Positions 33,639 to 43,553 of a stretch of 64,000 bases of DNA are shown piece by piece. The stretch comes from Chryseobacterium gwangjuense. Lineage in GTDB: Bacteria > Bacteroidota > Bacteroidia > Flavobacteriales > Weeksellaceae. Each line of letters begins with the position of its first letter. Position 1 is the stretch's first letter. The notes below the pieces were generated by a model, which was given only the letters and a program-made list of their open reading frames with translations, was not told where the DNA came from and searched no databases. The translations under genes and the position numbers were made by a program. Where the stretch lies: positions 248,001 through 312,000 of the forward strand of contig NZ_JAJTNP010000001.1 in assembly GCF_021311115.1 (NCBI RefSeq). The letters run 5' to 3'.

Positions 33639-34913
33639 ATGAAAATTAATACATATCCTCAAAAAGAAAATTGGTCGGAATTGGTAAAAAGACCTGCTTT
33701 ACAAAGGGAAAAACTCACAGAATTAATTGCTGATATTTTTAAGGAAGTTGAAAAAAATGGAGATCAGGCATTACTTAATTTTAATAAGAAATTCGATGGA
33801 GCTGAAATCAACAATATAAAAATTTCTGAAAAAGAAATAGAAGATGCAGTAAGCTTAATCAGTGATGAGTTAAAAGAAGTTATTCAACAGGCAAAAGATA
33901 ATATTACAAAATTTCATGCTTCCCAAATCACTGAAATAGAAAAGATTGAAACTACAACAGGAGTGGTTTGCTGGAGAGAAAACAGAGCCATCGAAAAAGT
34001 CGGAATTTACATTCCCGGAGGAACAGCACCCTTATTTTCTACGGTTTTAATGCTTGCTATTCCTGCTCAATTGGCAGGTTGCAAAGAAATCATTTTATGT
34101 ACACCTCCTGATAAAAATGGAAATATTAATCCGGCGATTCTTTACACGGCAAAGCTTTGTGGAGTGACTAAAATATTTAAAACCGGTGGAGCACAAGCCA
34201 TTGCAGCAATGACTTTAGGTACAGTAAGTATTCCGAATGTGTATAAAATTTTCGGACCTGGAAACCAATATGTTGTAGCAGCCAAAGAATTTGCTCAAAA
34301 TTATAATGTAGCCATTGATATGCCTGCAGGACCAAGTGAAGTACTTGTAATTGCCGATCAACAGGCTATTCCTGAATTTTGCGCAGCAGACTTACTTTCT
34401 CAGGCAGAACATGGAAGCGATAGTCAGGTAATTTTTCTTTCAACGGATGATGAAATTTTTAATCAAACCATTAAAGAAACGGAAAAACAGCTTAAAGGAC
34501 TTCCCAGAAATGAATTTGCCAAAGAAGCTTTAAAAAATAGTCACTTTATTTTGCTAAATACAATTAATGAAGCTTTAGAATTCAGTAATTTATATGCTCC
34601 AGAACACTTGATTTTAGCTTTGGAAGACTTTGAAAAGTATATCCCTGAAATTCAAAATGCAGGTTCTGTTTTTCTTGGAAATTATTCTTGTGAAAGCGCA
34701 GGAGATTATGCAAGTGGAACCAACCACACTCTTCCCACCAACGGATTTGCAAAAAATTACAGCGGAGTTTCTTTAGACAGCTTTGTGAAGAAGATTACGT
34801 TTCAGAATTTATCACAAAAAGGACTTCAGAATTTAGGGAAAACAATAAAAATCATGGCAGAAGCAGAAGGATTATTCGCTCACAAAAATGCCGTAAGTAT
34901 AAGATTAAAATAA
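33639..34913 (+). CDS. hisD: Histidinol dehydrogenase
   Basis: Zinc enzyme carrying out the last two oxidations, histidinol to histidine, with NAD. The 424-residue protein has the family core: NRAIEKVGIYIPGGTAPLFS, FKTGGAQAIAAMTLGT, KIFGPGNQYVVAAKEF, DMPAGPSEVLVIAD and the zinc/catalytic region LLSQAEHGSDSQVI. The C-terminal GDYASGTNHTLPT segment is also conserved. It starts two bases after hisG. Nothing unusual. Confidence 0.96.
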   Translation: MKINTYPQKENWSELVKRPALQREKLTELIADIFKEVEKNGDQALLNFNKKFDGAEINNIKISEKEIEDAVSLISDELKEVIQQAKDNITKFHASQITEIEKIETTTGVVCWRENRAIEKVGIYIPGGTAPLFSTVLMLAIPAQLAGCKEIILCTPPDKNGNINPAILYTAKLCGVTKIFKTGGAQAIAAMTLGTVSIPNVYKIFGPGNQYVVAAKEFAQNYNVAIDMPAGPSEVLVIADQQAIPEFCAADLLSQAEHGSDSQVIFLSTDDEIFNQTIKETEKQLKGLPRNEFAKEALKNSHFILLNTINEALEFSNLYAPEHLILALEDFEKYIPEIQNAGSVFLGNYSCESAGDYASGTNHTLPTNGFAKNYSGVSLDSFVKKITFQNLSQKGLQNLGKTIKIMAEAEGLFAHKNAVSIRLK

Positions 34914-34917
34914 GAAC

Positions 34918-35943
34918 ATGAAAGAATTTAACATCAATAGTTTAGTAAGAAAAAATATCTTAGAATTACAACCTTACATCAGTTTTAGGGATAACAATGA
35001 ATTTGAAAATCCTGTTTTACTTGATGCGAATGAGAATCCGTTTGGTGAACTGAATCGTTACCCCGATTCTACTCAGAAGAAATTAAAACAAAAACTTTCT
35101 AAGATAAAAAAAATTTCAGCCAGTCAAATCACAATAGGAAACGGAAGTGATGAATTAATTGACTTGATCATCAAGGTTTTTTGTGAGCCGAAAAAAGATT
35201 CGATCTTAATGATGAATCCATCGTTTGCGATGTATGGTTTTTATGCTTCTATCAATGAAAATAAGGTCATAAAGCTTAATTTAAATGCAGATTTTGAAAT
35301 TGTAAAAGATGATTTTATCAAAATTTCAAAAGATTTTAAATCTAAAGTATTTTTCTTGTGTTCGCCCAATAATCCAACCGGGAATTCTGTAGAAGACATT
35401 GAATTTTACATTCAAAATTTCGATGGAATTGTAGTGGTTGATGAAGCTTACATAGAATTCTCAGGAAAAAGATCATGTACTGAGTTATTAGAAAAATACC
35501 CTAATCTGATTGTTCTTCAAACCTTTTCAAAAGCTTGGGGAATGGCAGGAGCAAGAGTGGGAATTGCTTATTCTTCAGAAGAAATTATTAAGCTGATCAA
35601 TACGGTGAAAGCGCCTTATAATATTAACTCATTAAGTTTAAATAAAATAATTGAAATAATTAACAAACAAGAAGTTGTAAAATTAAATATAGAAAATACT
35701 TTAAATGAAATTTCCTGGCTTAAAAATGAATTTCAGTCTATAAAATGTATCAAAAAAGTATATCCGACTGACGCCAATTTCTTTCTTATTGAATTTGAAA
35801 ATGTAGAAAAAGTGTACGAAAAACTATTAGAAAATGAGATTCTGACCAGTAAAAGAAGTCCTCAAATTCCTAATTGTATAAGAGTGAATGTGGGAAATCG
35901 AGAAGAGAATATTCAATTCATTCAGGTTTTAAAAAGTATGTGA
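34918..35943 (+). CDS. hisC: Histidinol-phosphate aminotransferase
   Basis: PLP enzyme converting imidazole-acetol phosphate to histidinol phosphate. The 341-residue class II aminotransferase shows [15 protein letters not shown] at the N-terminus, [33 protein letters not shown] and the PLP lysine in [14 protein letters not shown] (about residue 204). It starts four bases after hisD, and its TGA is two bases before the hisB start. Length is slightly shorter than in E. coli, but no key motif is missing. Confidence 0.95.
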   Translation: MKEFNINSLVRKNILELQPYISFRDNNEFENPVLLDANENPFGELNRYPDSTQKKLKQKLSKIKKISASQITIGNGSDELIDLIIKVFCEPKKDSILMMNPSFAMYGFYASINENKVIKLNLNADFEIVKDDFIKISKDFKSKVFFLCSPNNPTGNSVEDIEFYIQNFDGIVVVDEAYIEFSGKRSCTELLEKYPNLIVLQTFSKAWGMAGARVGIAYSSEEIIKLINTVKAPYNINSLSLNKIIEIINKQEVVKLNIENTLNEISWLKNEFQSIKCIKKVYPTDANFFLIEFENVEKVYEKLLENEILTSKRSPQIPNCIRVNVGNREENIQFIQVLKSM

Positions 35944-35945
35944 TC

Positions 35946-37040
35946 ATGAAAAAAGTATTGTTTATAGATCGTGACGGAACTTTGATTATAGAACCGCCAA
36001 CAGATTTTCAGGTTGATTCTTTAGAAAAATTAGAATTCTATCCCGGAGTTTTTCAAAACCTTTCAAAAATTGCTAAAGAACTGGACTTTGAATTGATTAT
36101 GGTAACCAATCAGGATGGGTTGGGAACAGCAAGTTTTCCTTATGAAAATTTTATAGAGCCTCATGAAAAGATGTTGAATGCCTTTAAAAACGAAGGAATT
36201 GTTTTTAATGACATTCTGATCGATAAAAGCTTCGAAAGTGAAAATTTACCTACAAGAAAGCCCGGAATTGGGATGTTAGGAAAATACATCTATGGAGATT
36301 ATGATCTTGAAAACTCTTTCGTGATTGGAGACCGGTTGACAGACATTCAATTAGCAAAAAATTTAAATTCAAAAGCAATTTTCATTAATTCAATTCAGAA
36401 TGAAGATGCAGCATTGACCACAGAAAGCTGGAATGAAATCTACCAATATTTAAAACAGATTCCGCGAAAAGCCAAAGTTTCAAGAAAAACCAACGAAACG
36501 GCTATTGAAATAGAAGTCAACCTTGGCGGGAAGGGAAGTTCCGAGATTTCAACAGGATTACATTTTTTTGATCACATGTTGGAGCAGATTTCAAAACACG
36601 GCAATTTAGACTTAGAAATTAAAGTAAAAGGAGATCTGCAAGTTGATGAGCACCACACGATTGAAGATACAGGAATTGTATTAGGAGAAGCTATTTTAAA
36701 AGCTTTAGGAAAGAAAAAAGGAATTGAAAGATATGGTTTTCTTCTTCCGATGGACGATTGTTTGGCACAAGTAGCTCTTGATTTCGGAGGTCGCTCTTGG
36801 TTAGTTTGGGAAGCTGAATTTAAACGTGAAAAAATCGGCGATGTTCCGACTGAAATGTTTGAGCACTTTTTTAAATCTTTCACTGATTCTGCTAAATGTA
36901 ATCTCAATATCAAAGTGGAAGGAGAAAATGAACACCACAAGATTGAATCTATTTTTAAAGCATTTGCGAAAGCAATAAAGATGGCAGTTAATCAATCGGA
37001 TCAGAATTTTAATGTACCCTCAACAAAAGGAAGTTTGTAA
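35946..37040 (+). CDS. hisB: Bifunctional histidinol-phosphatase / imidazoleglycerol-phosphate dehydratase
   Basis: Catalyses steps 6 and 8 of histidine synthesis. ATG 35946 is chosen; the same frame is open further back but only inside hisC. Of 364 residues, the N-terminal 165 are a HAD phosphatase ([32 protein letters not shown]), and about 170-364 are the dehydratase ([57 protein letters not shown]) with its metal-binding histidines. The fusion is as in enterobacteria, so no separate hisN is required. Confidence 0.95.
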   Translation: MKKVLFIDRDGTLIIEPPTDFQVDSLEKLEFYPGVFQNLSKIAKELDFELIMVTNQDGLGTASFPYENFIEPHEKMLNAFKNEGIVFNDILIDKSFESENLPTRKPGIGMLGKYIYGDYDLENSFVIGDRLTDIQLAKNLNSKAIFINSIQNEDAALTTESWNEIYQYLKQIPRKAKVSRKTNETAIEIEVNLGGKGSSEISTGLHFFDHMLEQISKHGNLDLEIKVKGDLQVDEHHTIEDTGIVLGEAILKALGKKKGIERYGFLLPMDDCLAQVALDFGGRSWLVWEAEFKREKIGDVPTEMFEHFFKSFTDSAKCNLNIKVEGENEHHKIESIFKAFAKAIKMAVNQSDQNFNVPSTKGSL

Positions 37041-37041
37041 T

Positions 37042-37620
37042 ATGATAGCCATTATAAAATACAACGGCGGAAACGTTAATTCTGTACAGAATGCCTTGAA
37101 CAGGTTAGGAGCAGAATCAATTATTACAGATGATTTTGAATTAATAAAAAAGGCAGATAAAGTGATTTTTCCCGGAGTCGGAGAAGCATCTTCCACCATG
37201 AAAAATTTAAAAGAAAAAGGATTGGATAAACTAATTCCAACGTTAAAACAGCCTGTTTTAGGAATTTGCCTGGGAATGCAACTGATGTGCGAAAATAATG
37301 AAGAAGGAAATACTGTCGGGATGGGAATTTTTGATATTAATGTAAAGAGATTTCCGGCGAAAGATATTATTCCGCATATGGGATGGAATACAATTTCAGG
37401 CTTTCAATCCTCAATTTTTAAAAGAATTGAAGAGGAGAGTGATGTCTATTTTGTTCACAGCTATTATTGCGAGCTCTCGGAGAATACTACTTCGGTTTGT
37501 GGTTACATTTTGCCTTTCAGTGCATCTTTGCAAAAGGATAATTTTTACGCTATGCAGTTTCATCCTGAAAAATCCGGAAAAATTGGAAGTCAATTATTAG
37601 AAAACTTTTTAAAACTTTAA
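37042..37620 (+). CDS. hisH: Imidazole glycerol phosphate synthase, glutaminase subunit
   Basis: Releases ammonia from glutamine and channels it to HisF. ATG 37042 is chosen because [19 protein letters not shown] is the usual HisH N-terminus; the frame runs ten codons further back inside hisB. The 192-residue class I glutaminase has the nucleophile in [10 protein letters not shown] and the His-x-Glu pair in [10 protein letters not shown]. It starts one base after hisB. Confidence 0.95.
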   Translation: MIAIIKYNGGNVNSVQNALNRLGAESIITDDFELIKKADKVIFPGVGEASSTMKNLKEKGLDKLIPTLKQPVLGICLGMQLMCENNEEGNTVGMGIFDINVKRFPAKDIIPHMGWNTISGFQSSIFKRIEEESDVYFVHSYYCELSENTTSVCGYILPFSASLQKDNFYAMQFHPEKSGKIGSQLLENFLKL

Positions 37621-37622
37621 TT

Positions 37623-38345
37623 ATGAAAATCATTCCTGCCATTGATATTATCGATGGAAAATGTGTTCGTCTCTCAAAAGGAGATTACGGAACGAAAAAA
37701 ATATACAACGAAAATCCGATTGAAGTCGCCAAAGAATTTGAAAGTTTTGGAATCAGATTTCTGCATTTGGTTGATTTAGACGGTGCAAAATCCAGGCATA
37801 TTGTCAACCAGAAGGTTTTAGAAGATATTTCCAGAGAAACTTCTTTAGAAATTGATTTCGGAGGTGGTTTAAAAACTTTACAGGATATTGAAATTGCTTT
37901 TAATTCAGGAGCGAAACAAATTACCATTGGAAGTATTGCTGTTCAAAATCCTGAGTTTTGCTTTGATTTAATTAAAAAATATGGTTCGGAGAAAATTATT
38001 CTGGGAGCAGATTGTGATAACAGAAAAATCAAAACTTCAGGCTGGTTGGAAGAAAGCGATCAAGATGTGATTGATTTTATTCTTCAATATCAGGAAAAAG
38101 GGGTGAAAAATGTAATCTGTACTGATATTTCAAAAGATGGAATGTTGGAAGGACCTTCAATGGATTTATATCAGGACATTTTAAATCAAACTTCCATTCA
38201 GCTGGTTGCAAGTGGTGGAATTTCCTGTATTGAGGATGTATATCGAATGAAAGAAATCGGTTGTTCCGGGACGATTATCGGAAAAGCAATTTACGAGGGA
38301 AGAATCAGCTTGGAACAACTTAAAAACTTTATTAAAAATGCTTAA
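37623..38345 (+). CDS. hisA: ProFAR isomerase
   Basis: Amadori isomerisation of ProFAR to PRFAR by a (beta/alpha)8 barrel. The 240-residue protein has the catalytic Asp in [20 protein letters not shown] and the second in [19 protein letters not shown], with phosphate loops [10 protein letters not shown] and [11 protein letters not shown]. It overlaps hisF by 8 bases, implying coupled translation. Length and motifs are normal. Confidence 0.95.
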   Translation: MKIIPAIDIIDGKCVRLSKGDYGTKKIYNENPIEVAKEFESFGIRFLHLVDLDGAKSRHIVNQKVLEDISRETSLEIDFGGGLKTLQDIEIAFNSGAKQITIGSIAVQNPEFCFDLIKKYGSEKIILGADCDNRKIKTSGWLEESDQDVIDFILQYQEKGVKNVICTDISKDGMLEGPSMDLYQDILNQTSIQLVASGGISCIEDVYRMKEIGCSGTIIGKAIYEGRISLEQLKNFIKNA

Positions 38346-39090
38346 AAAGAGAATTATTCCTTGTCTGGATATAAAAGACGGAACAACGGTAAAAGGGGTC
38401 AACTTTGAAGGGTTGAGAAACGCAGGAAATCCTATTGAACTGGCAAAGAAATATGAAAATGATGGTGCTGATGAATTGGTTTTTCTGGATATCACTGCTA
38501 CAATTGAAGAACGAAAAACTTTCGTTGAATTAGTGAAAGAAATTGCCCAAGAACTCAGCATTCCTTTTACGGTAGGTGGTGGAATTTCAACAATTGGAGA
38601 CGTGAGAAAATTATTGGAAGCCGGAGCGGATAAAATCAGTATCAATTCTTCTGCCGTTAAAAATCCACAATTGATTTCTGATCTTGCAAGAGAATTCGGA
38701 AGCCAATGCATTGTTGTTGCCATTGATACAAAATTTGTTGAGGATTTAGATTGGGTTCACGTGAAAGGAGGAAGGGAAATGACCAATTTAAAAACATTAG
38801 ATTGGGCTAAAAAAGCTGAGGAATTGGGAGCTGGAGAGATACTTCTCACTTCAATGGATGGCGATGGAACCAAAAATGGTTTTGATCTTAGAATTACAAC
38901 ATTGATTTCTGAGAACGTGAATATTCCGGTTATTGCTTCCGGAGGGGCAGGAAAGATTGAAGATTTTGAAACGGTTTTTAATGAAACGAAAGCAACCGGA
39001 GCTTTGGCGGCAAGTATTTTCCATTTTGGAGAAGTAAAGATACAGGACTTAAAAAATGAATTAAAAGCTAAAAAAACTGCAGTACGATGA
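38338..39090 (+). CDS. hisF: Imidazole glycerol phosphate synthase, cyclase subunit
   Basis: Closes the imidazole ring using ammonia from HisH, giving imidazole glycerol phosphate and AICAR. The 250-residue barrel starts [15 protein letters not shown] with the first catalytic Asp; the second is in [15 protein letters not shown]. Phosphate loops are [11 protein letters not shown] and [11 protein letters not shown]. It overlaps hisA (8 bases) and hisI (4 bases). Confidence 0.96.
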   Translation: MLKKRIIPCLDIKDGTTVKGVNFEGLRNAGNPIELAKKYENDGADELVFLDITATIEERKTFVELVKEIAQELSIPFTVGGGISTIGDVRKLLEAGADKISINSSAVKNPQLISDLAREFGSQCIVVAIDTKFVEDLDWVHVKGGREMTNLKTLDWAKKAEELGAGEILLTSMDGDGTKNGFDLRITTLISENVNIPVIASGGAGKIEDFETVFNETKATGALAASIFHFGEVKIQDLKNELKAKKTAVR

Positions 39091-39674
39091 ACATAAATTT
39101 TAATAAAAGTGATGGTTTAATTCCTGTTATTATTCAGGACAACAGAACTTTACAAGTGTTGATGCTGGGTTATATGAATGAGGATGCTTTTGAGAAAACA
39201 AAAAAAGAAGGAATTGTTACATTTTTCAGTCGTTCAAAAAACAGACTCTGGACAAAAGGCGAGGAATCAGGGAATTTTCTAACCGTAAAAAACATGGATA
39301 TTGATTGTGATAACGATACGATTTTAATTAAAGCTATTCCTAAAAATGTAGTGTGTCACACCGGAAGCTTCAGTTGTTTTGGAGGAAAAGCTTCTAAAGG
39401 GTTTTTATATGAATTGGAGGAAAAAATCAACCAACGAATTGATGAAAAAGTAGAAGATTCTTACACCTATTCTTTATTTCAAAGAGGGATTAATAAAGTG
39501 GCTCAAAAAGTAGGAGAGGAGGCTGTAGAATTGGTGATAGAAGCTAAAGATAATAATGAGGATTTGTTTAAAAATGAAGCCGCAGATCTGCTTTATCACT
39601 ATTTAATTTTATTAAAAGCTAAAAATTTAAGTTTAGAAGAGATTGAAGAAGTATTGATAAAACGAAACAAATAA
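39087..39674 (+). CDS. hisIE: Bifunctional phosphoribosyl-AMP cyclohydrolase / phosphoribosyl-ATP pyrophosphatase
   Basis: Carries out steps 2 and 3 of histidine synthesis. Of 195 residues, about 1-105 are HisI ([30 protein letters not shown], and the zinc cysteines in [11 protein letters not shown]), and about 110-195 are HisE ([27 protein letters not shown], then [12 protein letters not shown]). Last gene of the operon, overlapping hisF by ATGA, and followed by a terminator. With it, all ten his reactions are encoded in this one operon. Confidence 0.95.
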   Translation: MNINFNKSDGLIPVIIQDNRTLQVLMLGYMNEDAFEKTKKEGIVTFFSRSKNRLWTKGEESGNFLTVKNMDIDCDNDTILIKAIPKNVVCHTGSFSCFGGKASKGFLYELEEKINQRIDEKVEDSYTYSLFQRGINKVAQKVGEEAVELVIEAKDNNEDLFKNEAADLLYHYLILLKAKNLSLEEIEEVLIKRNK

Positions 39675-39684
39675 CATGAAATAA

Positions 39685-39716
39685 AAAGAGCCGGTTTATT
39701 AAAACAGGCTCTTTAC
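39685..39716. terminator. Terminator of the his operon
   Basis: AAAGAGCC (39685-39692) pairs with GGCTCTTT (39707-39714), with extra pairs inside. It lies between convergent genes; the T-rich tail on the plus strand is interrupted. Confidence 0.65.
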
Positions 39717-39730
39717 TTATTTTGTAGAAT

Positions 39731-40897
39731 TTATTTAACTAAAAACTTTCTCACGGCAGTTTTATCTTCAGATTTGATAATTCCTAAATACGCTCCTTTC
39801 TTTAGCATCGAAACATTAATTTTTGTTTCATTTTCTGTTTTAAGCAAAGATCTTCCTGATAAATCTGTAATCTCGAAATTAAAATTTCTGATATCCTTAG
39901 GAAGCCAAATATTTAAAGTATCTTTTGCCGGGTTCGGATACATCCTAACAGCATCAAGTTTATCAATTGATAGATCGGAAGTTGATAGCGTAGAACTTGC
40001 TATTGCAAAATGCTGAAGCGCTCCAACGGCCGCCTTGCCCACATTAAAAACATAGGTAGGATCTACATTGGCAAAAGTATCATTTGAGGTATGCTCATTG
40101 TAACTTCTTGTTGTTTCATAAAAACCGGTGATAATATCTCCTTTACCTTCAAAAGGCATATAATCTGAAGCATACGTATTTGACATATTCGTCTGGAGTG
40201 GAGAATACAATGTTGTACAGGTGGCTAATTGTTGCGTAAAGGATAAAGAAGTAGCATTGTTACCTGACTGACCACTCTGATCACTTTCACAATTAATCGT
40301 GTTATTGGTATTTCCGATTTTCCCACCCACCTGATCTATGTTAAACACCACACGTAAATTCAGCTGACGAACACTATTTTGGAATACAACGTTGTTTACA
40401 TAATGAGTACTTCCTATCAAGCCCTGTTCTTCACCCGAAAAATGAATGAATTTAACAGAGTATTCCGTAGGAACATCTTTCAAAATTCTTGCTGCTTCCA
40501 GTATAATGGAAGTACCGCTTCCGTTATCACTTACCCCTGGTCCGGTTATCGTATCATAATGCCCGCAGATAATAACATAGGTGTTCGGATACAATGTTCC
40601 GGTTTTGGTAATAATCAGGTTTTTCGATGTGGAACTTCCGTACGTAAAAGAATCTTCCGTAATCTGGCTTACATCATAGCCATAAGATTGATATTTTGCT
40701 TTTAACCAATTTAATGCATTTGTATTCGCCGTAGAGCCCGTAGTTTTCACTCCCAGATTACCAAACTCCTGTAAAAGAGTAGTAACATTCGTCTGAGAAA
40801 CCTGATTGGCTCTCGTTTGATATGCCTGAATAAAACTCTGTGCCTTACTGCAAAATCCTGCTACTGATAAAAGTAGAATAGTGGTAATCTTTTTCAC
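39731..40897 (-). CDS. Secreted M28 family metallopeptidase with T9SS sorting domain
   Basis: A 388-residue secreted zinc aminopeptidase-like enzyme. Signal peptide MKKITTILLLSVAGFCSKA. The M28 domain (about 80-310) has the two-zinc ligands in ICGHYDT and GVSDNGSGTS and the catalytic glutamate in HFSGEEQGLIGS. A type IX sorting domain runs from about 315 (VRMYPNPAKDTLNIWLPKD to the KFLVK end). It is expected to act outside the cell on peptides. It has a consensus promoter in the rplT terminator region and is transcribed alone. Confidence 0.88.
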   Translation of the reverse strand: MKKITTILLLSVAGFCSKAQSFIQAYQTRANQVSQTNVTTLLQEFGNLGVKTTGSTANTNALNWLKAKYQSYGYDVSQITEDSFTYGSSTSKNLIITKTGTLYPNTYVIICGHYDTITGPGVSDNGSGTSIILEAARILKDVPTEYSVKFIHFSGEEQGLIGSTHYVNNVVFQNSVRQLNLRVVFNIDQVGGKIGNTNNTINCESDQSGQSGNNATSLSFTQQLATCTTLYSPLQTNMSNTYASDYMPFEGKGDIITGFYETTRSYNEHTSNDTFANVDPTYVFNVGKAAVGALQHFAIASSTLSTSDLSIDKLDAVRMYPNPAKDTLNIWLPKDIRNFNFEITDLSGRSLLKTENETKINVSMLKKGAYLGIIKSEDKTAVRKFLVK

Positions 40898-40938
40898 TGA
40901 AATTCCTGATTTTAAACTTTACTAATAAAAATAAAGAA

Positions 40939-40970
40939 CAAATGTAAATAATTAAAAAATCCCGAGCAAA
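40939..40970 (-). promoter_or_regulatory. Promoter of the M28 peptidase gene
   Basis: On the minus strand TTTG (40970-40967), a 20-base spacer and TACATTTG (40946-40939) match the Bacteroidota consensus. The -33 box lies inside the loop of the rplT terminator. Confidence 0.7.
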
Positions 40971-40983
40971 AAACCCGGGATTT
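40957..40983 (-). terminator. Terminator after rplT
   Basis: On the minus strand AAATCCCG pairs with CGGGATTT around an 11-base loop, followed by a T run. It lies 24 bases after the rplT stop. Confidence 0.75.
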
Positions 40984-41006
40984 ATATTGATAACAAAAAT
41001 TTTACA

Positions 41007-41351
41007 TTATTTTACTTGATCTACAACTGCTTTGAAAGCTTCAGGGTGATTCATTGCTAAATCTGCTAAAACTTTTCTGTTAAGCTCAATGTTGTTCTTC
41101 TTAAGAGCTCCCATAAATTGAGAGTAAGACATTCCGTGTACTCTAGCTCCCGCGTTGATACGAGTGATCCAAAGTGCTCTGAAGTTTCTTTTCTTCTCTT
41201 TTCTACCACGGTAAGCATATTGCATTGCTTTTTCTACCGCGTTTTTAGCTACTGTCCAAACGTTCTTTCTTCTACCGAAAAAACCTTTAGCTTGCTTAAA
41301 AATTTTCTTTCTGCGTGCTCTTGAAGCAACGGCATTTACTGATCTTGGCAT
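41007..41351 (-). CDS. rplT: 50S ribosomal protein L20
   Basis: Binds 23S rRNA early in large-subunit assembly. The 114-residue basic protein starts [20 protein letters not shown] and has [32 protein letters not shown] and GLS-type segment [13 protein letters not shown], all usual for L20. It lies 122 bases downstream of rpmI. The thrS and infC genes that normally precede them are on the same strand but about 13.5 kb away. Confidence 0.97.
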   Translation of the reverse strand: MPRSVNAVASRARRKKIFKQAKGFFGRRKNVWTVAKNAVEKAMQYAYRGRKEKKRNFRALWITRINAGARVHGMSYSQFMGALKKNNIELNRKVLADLAMNHPEAFKAVVDQVK

Positions 41352-41473
41352 AATTTAAATTGTTTTTTTGAAATGTGCGGTAAATTATTTCATTACTCTT
41401 AGCTGCTCCATTTCAGGGTTAAATTGTTGAATTTGTTTTGAATTCTTATAAACCGAATATAGATTTATAAAAA

Positions 41474-41671
41474 CTACTTGATTGCTAATTGACGTTGAAC
41501 GCTTTTCTCATCCACTTTAGCTACGTAAGAAGTACTAGTAAGATTTCTCTTTTGTTTAGTTTCTTTCTTAGTTAAGATGTGGCTTTTGTAAGCATTTTTT
41601 CTTTTGATCTTACCTGTTCCAGTAAGAGCAAAACGCTTTTTAGCACCTGATTTCGTTTTTAATTTTGGCAT
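41474..41671 (-). CDS. rpmI: 50S ribosomal protein L35
   Basis: A 65-residue basic protein of the large ribosomal subunit: [31 protein letters not shown] then a lysine-rich C-terminal half. Upstream on its strand are a hairpin and a -7 box TAATTTTG (41753-41746), so here rpmI-rplT has its own promoter rather than depending on infC. Confidence 0.97.
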   Translation of the reverse strand: MPKLKTKSGAKKRFALTGTGKIKRKNAYKSHILTKKETKQKRNLTSTSYVAKVDEKSVQRQLAIK

Positions 41672-41716
41672 TGTTTTGCTTTTTATTGTTTTGTTATCAA
41701 TATCTGTTTTGGTTAC

Positions 41717-41753
41717 TCCTAAACTTATTTAGGAATAATAGTTTGCAAAATTA
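41717..41753 (-). promoter_or_regulatory. Leader of rpmI-rplT: -7 box and hairpin
   Basis: On the minus strand the -7 box TAATTTTG (41753-41746) precedes TCCTAAA-TAAG-TTTAGGA (41734-41717), a perfect 7-base-pair hairpin with a 4-base loop in the 5' leader, 45 bases before the rpmI start. No -33 box is seen at normal spacing. The hairpin could be a ribosomal-protein autoregulation site; this is inference. Confidence 0.45.
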
Positions 41754-42233
41754 CGAAAAAAACTCAAACTGTAAAAGGTTTTTAGGCTAAATATTTATTT
41801 ATTGAACTTGTTTTAATTCTGAAAATTAGAAAACCCTAGATACATCTAGAAATTAAGGAGTTTATTGAATATAAAAATAATTTAAATCATTGAATATGAG
41901 TAAAATGCAATTTATTACTTTAATGTTTTCTATTTGCAAAAGTATGAGGTGAATCCACCACTTTTTCTCTGTAATTTCACATTCTCTTTATTTTTTTTCA
42001 TTAATTTAGTTGTATGCAAAAATATCGGTTCATTTAGGATATTTTGCTAACTAAAACCTATTTTAAATCAATATATCGCAAATAATTTTCCGTCATATAA
42101 AATTATAATAAATACAGTATAGCAATAGCGAACGGGAGTTTAACATAAGAACCTATCACAATTTTTAATATAAGTAGCGAGGCCGAAAACTACATTATGA
42201 AAGAGTAGGCATTAAAAATTAATTTTGAAAAAA
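41754..42233. other. Non-coding region at the left end of the accessory island
   Basis: About 480 bases of AT-rich sequence between rpmI and the lipocalin-like gene, without a credible open frame. One 10-base inverted repeat (AATTTTTAAT at 42160-42169, ATTAAAAATT at 42211-42220) encloses a less AT-rich stretch with a small GTAG/CTAC pair (42173-42193). No transposon end or long direct repeat shared with the other island end was seen by eye. Confidence 0.4.
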
Positions 42234-42662
42234 ATGAAAAAAATTATTTTCTCACTTGCTTTTATTCTCATTGCAACTCTTGGGTTTAGCCAAAACACTG
42301 ACACTCAAAAAAAATTTTCATCTCTCATTTTAGGAAGTTGGAAATTGAGAGAGGTTCCTGACGAAGGAGCAGTTAAAGGCTTTGCCATGTACGGTGATCA
42401 ATATTATGGAGAAAGCTTCTATAATGATAACGGTACAGGAACCCATATTTCTCTTTACAAAACTTCCTGGAAGATTGATAAAGATGTACTTACCGAAACG
42501 GTGACAGAAGACGACGGACAAACGCCAACAGAAGAAATCTGGATAAAGTATAGAATATTAACACTGGATGACACAACATTGGCTCTGGAAGTAATTGATA
42601 GACATGGAAATACAAACCATAGAATTGATGGCTCATCTAAATTAATATTTAAAAGACAATAA
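42234..42662 (+). CDS. Secreted lipocalin-like protein
   Basis: A 142-residue secreted protein starting at ATG 42234 (an in-frame TTG at 42225 adds three residues). Signal peptide MKKIIFSLAFILIATLGFS then QN. The mature part follows the lipocalin-like / DUF4488-like pattern: ILGSWKLREVPDEG, YYGESFYNDNGTGTHIS, TSWKIDKDVLTETVTED, then IKYRILTLDDTTLALEVID and a final strand. Such domains bind small hydrophobic ligands; none is known here. A perfect bidirectional terminator separates it from the convergent hydrolase. Confidence 0.7.
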   Translation: MKKIIFSLAFILIATLGFSQNTDTQKKFSSLILGSWKLREVPDEGAVKGFAMYGDQYYGESFYNDNGTGTHISLYKTSWKIDKDVLTETVTEDDGQTPTEEIWIKYRILTLDDTTLALEVIDRHGNTNHRIDGSSKLIFKRQ

Positions 42663-42675
42663 ACAATAAGATAAT

Positions 42676-42711
42676 AAAAGCTACAATTGATACTTTTCAA
42701 TTGTAGCTTTT
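42676..42711. terminator. Bidirectional terminator, lipocalin-like gene and hydrolase
   Basis: AAAAGCTACAATTG (42676-42689) and CAATTGTAGCTTTT (42698-42711) form a perfect 14-base stem with an 8-base loop. Confidence 0.88.
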
Positions 42712-42731
42712 CTTTAAATATATAGATAAAA

Positions 42732-43553
42732 TTATGATTGAATAAACTCCAAAAGATCTTTATTAATCGTTTCATGTTCCGTAGTTGGCATTCCGTGAGG
42801 GAAGCCCGGATAAGTAATCAGTTTTCCATTCTTTAGTAATTTCGCAGATTTTATGGCTGAATTTTCAATAGGCACAATCTGGTCGTCTTCACCATGAAGA
42901 AGTAGGACAGGAATATCTACTGCTTTTAGATCTTCAGTAAAATCGGTCTCCGAAAAAGCTTTAATCCCATCATAATGAGCAACAATTCCTCCCATCATAC
43001 CTTGTCTCCACCAGTTTCTTTGCACCCCTTCCTTTACATTGGCACCTTCTCTGTTGTACCCATAAAAAGGAAAAGTGATATCAATATAAAATTGGTTTCT
43101 GTTATTCATAGTTTGATCTCTGATATTATCAAAAACTTCCATTGGAACTCCATCGGGATTATTTTCACTTTTTACCATAATTGGAGGAACAGCGCTTATT
43201 AAAACTGCTTTTTTCGCTCTTCCGTTAGCATATTTGTGAACATAGCGGATCACCTCACCACCTCCTGTAGAATGTCCGATATGAACTACATCTTTCAAAT
43301 CTAAAAATGATACCAGTTCAGCTGCGTCAGAAGCATATTGTTCAATGGTATGATTATATATATTTTGGCTTGAACGCCCGTGACCTCTTCTATCGTGTGT
43401 AATCACTCTATATCCTTTCTGTAAAAAGAAAATTACTTGTGCATCCCAATCATCAGATGACAAAGGCCATCCATGGTGAAACATCAATACAGGTCCTTCT
43501 CCTTGATCTTTGTAATAAATTTCTGTTCCGTCTTTTAAAATAAGTGTGCTCAT
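42732..43553 (-). CDS. Alpha/beta hydrolase, non-haem chloroperoxidase / arylesterase type
   Basis: A 273-residue cytosolic hydrolase. The oxyanion region is FHHGWPLSSDDWDAQ, the nucleophile serine is in IGHSTGGGEVIRY (about residue 95), the catalytic Asp in LLHGEDDQIVP and His in YPGFPHGMPTTE. This pattern is that of cofactor-free chloroperoxidases/esterases (RsbQ/CPO branch). The natural substrate is unknown. A perfect -7 box TACCTTTG lies on the minus strand at 43612-43605, giving a leader of about 45 bases. No signal peptide is present. Confidence 0.9.
   Translation of the reverse strand: MSTLILKDGTEIYYKDQGEGPVLMFHHGWPLSSDDWDAQVIFFLQKGYRVITHDRRGHGRSSQNIYNHTIEQYASDAAELVSFLDLKDVVHIGHSTGGGEVIRYVHKYANGRAKKAVLISAVPPIMVKSENNPDGVPMEVFDNIRDQTMNNRNQFYIDITFPFYGYNREGANVKEGVQRNWWRQGMMGGIVAHYDGIKAFSETDFTEDLKAVDIPVLLLHGEDDQIVPIENSAIKSAKLLKNGKLITYPGFPHGMPTTEHETINKDLLEFIQS

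Noticed and set aside
36572..36940. A 122-codon open frame on the minus strand within hisB
   Set aside because: Antisense to the conserved dehydratase domain, with no promoter and no family resemblance.
38181..38723. A 180-codon open frame on the minus strand within hisA/hisF
   Set aside because: It is fully antisense to two well-conserved his genes and has no recognisable protein features; it is a shadow of their codon usage.
42220..42227. TAATTTTG as promoter of the lipocalin-like gene
   Set aside because: It ends 6 bases before the ATG and overlaps the inverted repeat; in such AT-rich DNA the match is likely by chance.
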